Shown here: one piece after another, positions 58,530 through 64,000 of the stretch
How the letters are laid out: each line of letters opens with the position of its first letter
Numbering within the stretch: position 1 is the stretch's first letter
DNA from: Laetiporus sulphureus 93-53
Lineage: Eukaryota > Basidiomycota > Agaricomycetes > Polyporales > Laetiporaceae
Direction: 5' to 3'
Assembly: GCF_001632365.1 (NCBI RefSeq)
Contig: NW_024468521.1
Span: 1 to 64,000, forward strand
DNA: 64,000 nucleotides
The notes under the pieces: generated by a model
Seen by the model: the letters and a program-made list of their open reading frames with translations, nothing else
Databases searched by the model: none
Told to the model about the DNA's origin: nothing
Made by a program: the position numbers and the translations under genes

Positions 58530-58646
58530 CAAGGTAAAGCACTGATGAGGAGGATTACTCGTATTTCGGCGCAAGCAAGCACTGCAGGAGAGCACGCAGA
58601 GGATTCGAGCAAGCCGGTCAAGCGAAGGTCGGACCAGATCGACTAA

Positions 58647-60036
58647 CCAGAGGAGAAGGACGAAGCGAAGCGGCAGGCAACTGGGACAACTCGGAGAGGT
58701 CGAAGCTTCATAACTCGGAGATCCGCTCGTAGTTCATTGGAGATGTCTATGATCTTCAGGAGAAAATGTTCGGTAAGTGGAACACGATATCTCTGTGTGC
58801 TTGTATAATATTGCTGTCATCGGATCGTAATGTCATGGGCTACTGCCTTCCAACCTGTAACGTAACTACCTCTCACAGTCAGCTGGTAAGTAAGGTTAGT
58901 GCCTTTATAACAGGCCTCCAAAAGAAAAAAGACACATCGTTTGATTACAAGCATTTCCGTCTCAATCAACAACAAGCACTTGATCTTATGCCTTGGTTCG
59001 CATTCGATGCATGGTATCCTTTATAGTAAGGAGAATGATCTCCCTGTATTGGTCCACACGATGTATTCGCTGAATATGTTTGCAACATCGCAGGCCAAGG
59101 CTAACATCAGTGCTGGCACGAGCGTCTCCGAAGCCACCAGCACATCGGGGAATTTGGAACACTCAATAATATGTTGAAGTGTTCCTCATCCATCTCTGCA
59201 CAGATATAGCATCATCAATACAAGCCGCCGCTCTGCTGCATCCGTGGGTGAAATTGGACATGTCGGTACGTGTCTTTAGCTCGACGTGCTAAATGAAGGG
59301 AACTCTCATGCGAGAACAGATTGTCCAGACAGCAGGTACGAAGGCATAAATATATCCTCGAGACATCTCAAAGGGGAGGACGATCCGCCTTTCGGTGAGT
59401 GATAGAAAGCAATCAAAAGTTAAAGAGCCGGTCAGATATGATCGTGGAGCTAGCAGCCTGCGCCTGACATTTTCTGTGATGTCCAGACCATGTACACTTT
59501 CTGGAGTAAACTGCGTGTGTGTGTTTCAGATCGGCGTTTTTGCGGGAAGTGAGTATGCAACTGAAATGTGGGTGAGATTTTACAAACTAACGATTTCCAC
59601 CGCTAACGCTTCCTTGAGATCGGTTCCTGTGTGAACGAGATATGTACTCAACGAGGTGCGAATTCTGAATACAGCCAGCTCGTCCAAACGCTCTAAGTTC
59701 CAGCAGCTCCACGTTGCGCATTATTAGAACGGACTCACCGTGAAATCACGCGCTGCATGAGAAAGGTGATTTTGCGAAGCACAAAAGTTGATTTAAATGA
59801 AACGTGGACAATACATCCGGGTGCATCGCAGCTGTTGGTTGCCATTCTGCAGATCGTATCATCGATTCGTATGTCCGCATGCCTTGGTCAGCTTCCTGTT
59901 GAGCACGATGGCTAGCTGGAAAAATGCGGAGAATGATCAAGCAAGTAGCTACCATATCCAGAATCTACCTGATGATGAATTCAGAGTTGGCGGAATGCGA
60001 GGACCGGCGAGGGCCAATGCGCAAGCGATGGGGAGA
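58647..60036. other. Intergenic between FunK1 copies
   Basis: No gene is seen. Short plus-strand open frames at 58766-59026 and 59395-59634 lack recognisable features. Confidence 0.4.
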
Positions 60037-60262
60037 GCGCGCCACGCACACGTGATCTAAGAAAGGACCGCCACATGTTGTGTGTCCACCGTTCCGCCCA
60101 ATCGGGCATGTCAATCGCGCGACCTTTTCCGCGCCACACTTGCCACTGAAACGCGCTCGGCCTGAGCTTGTCTCACTTCCCTTGTCCACGGCTACCATTC
60201 AGCCGCTCGAGTCACCTCGTCTTCACGCCACTGATGAGCACTATCGTTTAGGCGGCTCTTCA
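60037..60262. repeat. 5' flank block shared by the two FunK1 copies, unit 2
   Basis: Counterpart of 57284-57490 (CACGCACACGTGATCT to CGTTTAGGCGGCTCTTCA). It lies about 160 bp before the start codon of the full-length gene and so probably contains promoter elements. Confidence 0.7.
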
Positions 60263-60375
60263 TCTGGTGGATCTGACGCATTTTAGCGGCTGCGAGTCAA
60301 GCGAGTTGTCTCAGTTTGGCAACCACAGACCAGCTTGGAAATTGGGCACGCCTTGTATTCTACCTGCCACTGTAA

Positions 60376-60383
60376 TATAAAAG
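60376..60383 (+). promoter_or_regulatory. TATA box of the FunK1 gene
   Basis: TATAAAAG is 38 bp upstream of the ATG at 60421, at the usual fungal distance. Confidence 0.6.
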
Positions 60384-60420
60384 GAGCCATCTCGTGTCGT
60401 ACGTTCCCAGCATCTCCATC

Positions 60421-63400
60421 ATGTCTGATCCATCTAACCATCCTCTCTCTCCTGCCTTTTCTGATGACTCAAACCTGCCCATTCCGGGTGCCGACGATAT
60501 TGTCGACTCTTCAAGCCAAATACCTTCTCCACCTGAAACCACCTACAGTGGTCCTGCTTCAGACCGTGACGAACAGTCCGCCAGCCCTCCTGGTCTCTCA
60601 GAGCCCGCAATTGGGCCCGTCGGTGCCGCGCCACACGAAAATCTTCAGCCCGCCACACCTACACCGGGCGAATCTTCCGCCACTCAAGAGCTTCCGAAGA
60701 CTCCTCCTTCTTCCTTACCCCAAATTGGACCGACTCCACGCAGCGGGAAGCTTTCCAGCTGGCAAGAGAATTCCATCACTCCGATCGCAGGCAAAGCTCA
60801 CCTGTCACGCTTCCGTCAACAAGAGTGTCAAGAGATGGACCCAATATCGGTCGAGATCCCCGTCGACAAGTTCGCGTTCTACCTCGTTCCTGGAACAGAC
60901 CCAACGCAACAGGAGCTGGACCGCTTTGATGAGCTCAACCCGGCGATGTTCGCCGTCGCTGATGGTAACAAGCCAGTTGACAATCCAGAGAAGAGGATGT
61001 ATGCCGAAGTTGTGAGCTTGTGCTTACATAATGTTTCCTACCATCTTGCATGCTGATCATCTTGTTCTTCGTCAGGTGCGAGTGACTCAATCCATCTTCG
61101 ACAACTGCTCTGCACCGGGCCTCAACAGGCTTGTTGCAAAGGACACAGGTGACCGTGGAGAGTCTTCGCTCCCTAAAGAGGGGGACAAGAAACCTGACGT
61201 AATCATCTATCCGGACTTTCCGAGAGCGAGCAAGGACTATGACATCACGGACGAGACACGCGTGAAGAGTGTCTCATCAGATGAGCGGCGACCATATCTG
61301 GCTCGCACGTCCTGGCGGTGGGCCATCGTCCCCATCGAGATCAAGGTCGACAACAGCAAGGCACCATACGATTTCGCCGCGACATACACCAACTTCATCC
61401 GCGGGTCACTGGCTAGCATGGAGTCGCGTGGCCAGATATTGGAGTACGCGAATGCTATCATGAACCATCAGCATCGTCAACACGTCTTCCTCCTTGTTGT
61501 CTGCAGATCTCGCGCTCGTGTGCTCAGAGTGGACCACGTGGGAATTGTCGTTTCCCAACCGTTCGACATCTTCGGCAAGAAGAGCTTCTTCTATGTGTTC
61601 TTCTATCGACTGGCACGCATGACTCCTCAGCAGCAAGGATTCGACCCGACCGCTAGGCTTGCTGACGAGGTAGACATCCGGAAGGTGAAAGGTGCTGTTG
61701 GTAGTCTCTCAGAGTACCATGCGAAGTGCTTGAAGAAGGCGATGAAAGATGACTATCCTATCTACAAGATTACCTTCGATGCTTCGCAACTCGCCGATGT
61801 CAACTCGAATCAGGAAGACCACACATTCCTCATCGGTCGACCTCTTGAGATGAGCTATTCGCTCAGTGGACGTGCGACCAAGACCTTCGCGGCATATGAT
61901 GTTCATGCCGATCGCGTGGAATTCTTGAAGGATGCCTGGAAGTACGCGTCCCCTGCGGTACACCCTGAGTGGGAGGTCTATAAAATCCTAAACGATGCTA
62001 AAGTGCCCAATGTTGCCACCCTGTTGTACGGTGGATATGCTGGTGATCAACGGACGCTGTCGCAGAAGTTCTTACCCGAAGCTCTGTCGCCGTGTGCGCG
62101 ACTTCACTATCGCATTGTCCTCAAGCAATTAGGTCGGCCTCTGGATGAATATCGGCATTCGGCACAATTGATATTTTTTCTGTGGTGTGTCTTGACTGGT
62201 GCGTTTCGATTCGCACTCTCAACTCTATGATATATCTGATGTTATTTCCTCCCATGGTGACCCAGCCCACCGTGATGCATGGGAAGCTGGCGTACTCCAT
62301 CGCGATCCCGCTCCAGGGAACATTGTTATCAACGAGGTCGACCCCAGAGATCGCGAGAAGCTTGAGACTGATGACGCGAAGGAGCCGGAACACAATGCTG
62401 GACTGCTCATTGACTGAAATTTGTGCAAGTACGTTGACGAGCTCAAGAACGGGCCAGCGCAATTTGAACGATCTGTGGGTATCTCATTTCGGTAATATCT
62501 GCTCAAGAGGCTGATTTTTTGCATCACGATTAGGGTACCTGGCAGTTTATGTCTGCCCTGCTGCAAAAATATCCTAACAAGCAGAATTCCGTGTCCGATG
62601 ATATTGAGTCGATCGTCTTAGTCGCAGAGTGGATGGCATTGAAGTACCATCGCCACAACCTCGACAAGGATGAACTTCAAAACTATGTTAGCAACTTTTA
62701 TGACTGGCGCGTGAAGAAGCAAGGGCATGACGTCGGCGGCGGGGAGAAATTCAAACAATGGACGACTGGTCAGCGATCATGGAGTTTAAAGGACGAACAA
62801 TCTCTTTTTGGCAGATTTCTTGACAGCCTCCTCAAGCTCGTGAAGGAGCATTACGATGCGTTCGACACGCGCGAGCTAGAGCAACAGGAGCCGGATGAAC
62901 AGCCGCAACTTGAGGTTGAAGAGTACTCCATTCCCAGGAGATCACGCGCGAAGTTGCAACAGAGCAGGGGAAAGAAGGATTCGCAAGATGCCGCGATTGC
63001 AAGTTCCTCTAATGCACATCCTTTGCAGGATAGCCATGCGGCTGTACTTCAGGACGTCACAGAACGTGCTGCTGCCGTCAATGTTGCGGCACTGTCTATT
63101 TCCAATGCCACGGCTTCGACTAGCGCGTCAACTCACGAGACAGACGGGTACCCTCAACTGACACTGAACACACACACGGCTATCATCTCTCTTTGTGAGG
63201 AATTCCTTGACGAAATACAGGACAACGCCCCACAGACGATTGACAAGATGAAAGAAGACCAATTCAAAGCATTCAGTCAGTCGATGCAACGGCAGTACAG
63301 GGTACTGGGTTCGAAAAGTAAACGTGAATCAGAGCAGGCAAGGGAGCTCAATCCGGAAGAGCAGGCAGGGGCTCAGGAGCCGCTGCAAAAGAGGTCGCGT

Positions 63401-63430
63401 CTTGAAGAATCTGACTCCAATATGGTCTGA
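60421..63430 (+). pseudogene. FunK1-type fungal protein kinase with one in-frame stop
   Basis: Exons are 60421-61011, 61076-62198, 62266-62474 and 62534-63430. The N-terminus is Ser/Pro-rich (MSDPSNHPLSPAFSDDSNLP). The FunK1 domain includes YPDFPRASKDYDITDETRVK, RWAIVPIEIKVDNSKAPYDF, EYANAIMNHQHRQHVFLLVV, HPEWEVYKILNDAKVPNVAT and LGRPLDEY. The catalytic loop is AHRDAWEAGVLHRDPAPGNI. It reads on to AGLLID and then TGA (62415-62417), where family members and the neighbouring paralogue have tryptophan. After that one codon the frame stays open: NLCKYVDELKNGPAQFERS, GTWQFMSALLQKYP, DDIESIVLVAEWMALKYHRH, and a charged C-terminus ending KRSRLEESDSNMV. It may be a very young pseudogene, a sequencing error (TGG to TGA), or a readthrough case. 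If translation stops at TGA, most of the N-lobe and the HRD loop are still made. Confidence 0.85.
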
Positions 63431-63695
63431 CCGCTCCACTCGAATGCCATGTCGTCTAGGTGTCTTCAGCTTGTTTAGTTTTCAACGGATGTAATTGTGT
63501 TTAATATCATGAATATGTTGCTGCAAAGCTTTTCGGGCCAACACTCTCTCGCTCCATCGATTTCGCTTCTCGCGCGGCGATGTTGTCTTCCGTCTTCGCA
63601 GCCGAAGCCGTCGAACGATAAAGGTAGCAAGCACCGTGGTGTACGCGATATTTTACTGCTCAGTACTGCAGTATTACGGTGTAGAACAGCAATGG
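63431..63695. other. Convergent 3' region
   Basis: This lies between the FunK1 gene and the edge gene on the minus strand. No feature is seen. Confidence 0.45.
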
Positions 63696-64000
63696 TTAAT
63701 CCTCCTGGTCGCCATGACACTGCCTCGCCTCCTCTCGCACTGTCTCCATCTCTCCCTCCACCGCTTCTGGATGCTCATCAGCCTCAACGTCTTCTACACT
63801 CGCGCCGTCCACCGGCGCGGGTGCTTCCTCCTGATTCACGAGCCCACGCGCCTTGCGGGGCATCTTGGGCTTGCGTGGGGACTTTGGTCTAGATTTGCGC
63901 CTCGTGGATGACTCAGGCTCCTCCTTTACCGGCACTAGCGGTGGCGAGATCTCTATGTCGAGAGCGCCGGTGGTATCGGCACTTCCAGCGACGACATTTG
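63696..64000 (-). CDS. C-terminal part of a basic, lysine/arginine-rich protein (cut by window edge)
   Basis: The minus-strand frame enters at the right edge and stops at 63696: NVVAGSADTTGALDIEISPP, then VPVKEEPESSTRRKSRPKSP, RKPKMPRKARGLVNQEEAPA and an acidic tail. The VKEEP segment fits a sumoylation-site pattern and the basic runs look like nuclear localisation or DNA-binding tails. No folded domain lies within the window, so the identity is unknown. Confidence 0.6.
   Translation of the reverse strand, partial: NVVAGSADTTGALDIEISPPLVPVKEEPESSTRRKSRPKSPRKPKMPRKARGLVNQEEAPAPVDGASVEDVEADEHPEAVEGEMETVREEARQCHGDQED

Noticed and set aside
1..64000. CRISPR arrays, operons or prophage
   Set aside because: Intron-rich genes and eukaryotic families show this is fungal nuclear DNA, and no spaced identical repeats of CRISPR type occur.

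Overview
This window is nuclear DNA from a filamentous basidiomycete, most likely an Agaricomycete of the wood-decay type. The evidence is the gene structure (many GT-AG introns of about 50-70 bp, some with textbook branch sites such as TACTAAC) and the gene families: a FunK1 fungal kinase, basidiomycete F-box/leucine-rich proteins, a tandem cytochrome P450 cluster, a DUF302 pair, and Spt5, NOSIP and phosphoglucomutase orthologues. I re-joined exons by eye using splice sites and family conservation. Coordinates of multi-exon genes run from start codon to stop codon.

Layout. 0-2 kb is repeat-rich: degenerate tandem repeats, a 338-bp foldback element and a 91-bp-spaced direct repeat. 2-13.5 kb holds a butanediol-dehydrogenase-type alcohol dehydrogenase (-), a leucine-rich F-box-like protein (-) with a decayed copy behind it, a NOSIP-type ubiquitin ligase (+), an unclear minus-strand gene, and an unknown tail-anchored protein (+) with one large, sequence-filled intron.

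13.4-28.4 kb is an old tandem segmental duplication. The unit runs from the last codons of the tail-anchored gene, through a non-genic or decayed block, a DUF302 gene and an F-box gene, into phosphoglucomutase. Copy A (13.44-18.87 kb) keeps an intact DUF302 gene, but its F-box gene and phosphoglucomutase piece are broken. Copy B (19.04-28.4 kb) is intact throughout. A fragment of a transposon-like palindrome sits exactly at the junction, and a full 687-bp copy lies at 35.15 kb.

28.6-34.8 kb carries a 2-oxoglutarate/Fe(II) oxygenase and the transcription elongation factor Spt5 (both -). 36.3-55.5 kb is an accessory region: four co-oriented, clearly paralogous P450 genes, three in tandem and a fourth 7.4 kb further on. 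Between the third and fourth lie an alpha/beta-hydrolase remnant, an F-box gene, and a decayed P450 of a different family on the opposite strand. 57-63.5 kb holds two FunK1 paralogues: a C-terminal-only copy with its own TATA box, and a full-length copy with a single in-frame TGA at the conserved Asp-Trp after the catalytic loop. The right edge cuts a lysine/arginine-rich gene on the minus strand.

How the genes relate. NOSIP, Spt5, phosphoglucomutase and the tail-anchored gene look like core single-copy genes. Between them are fast-evolving accessory families (P450s, F-box, FunK1, DUF302) showing duplication, truncation and decay. The P450s and the oxygenase suggest oxidative metabolism, but I see no polyketide, peptide or terpene synthase, so the window does not show a classical secondary-metabolite cluster.
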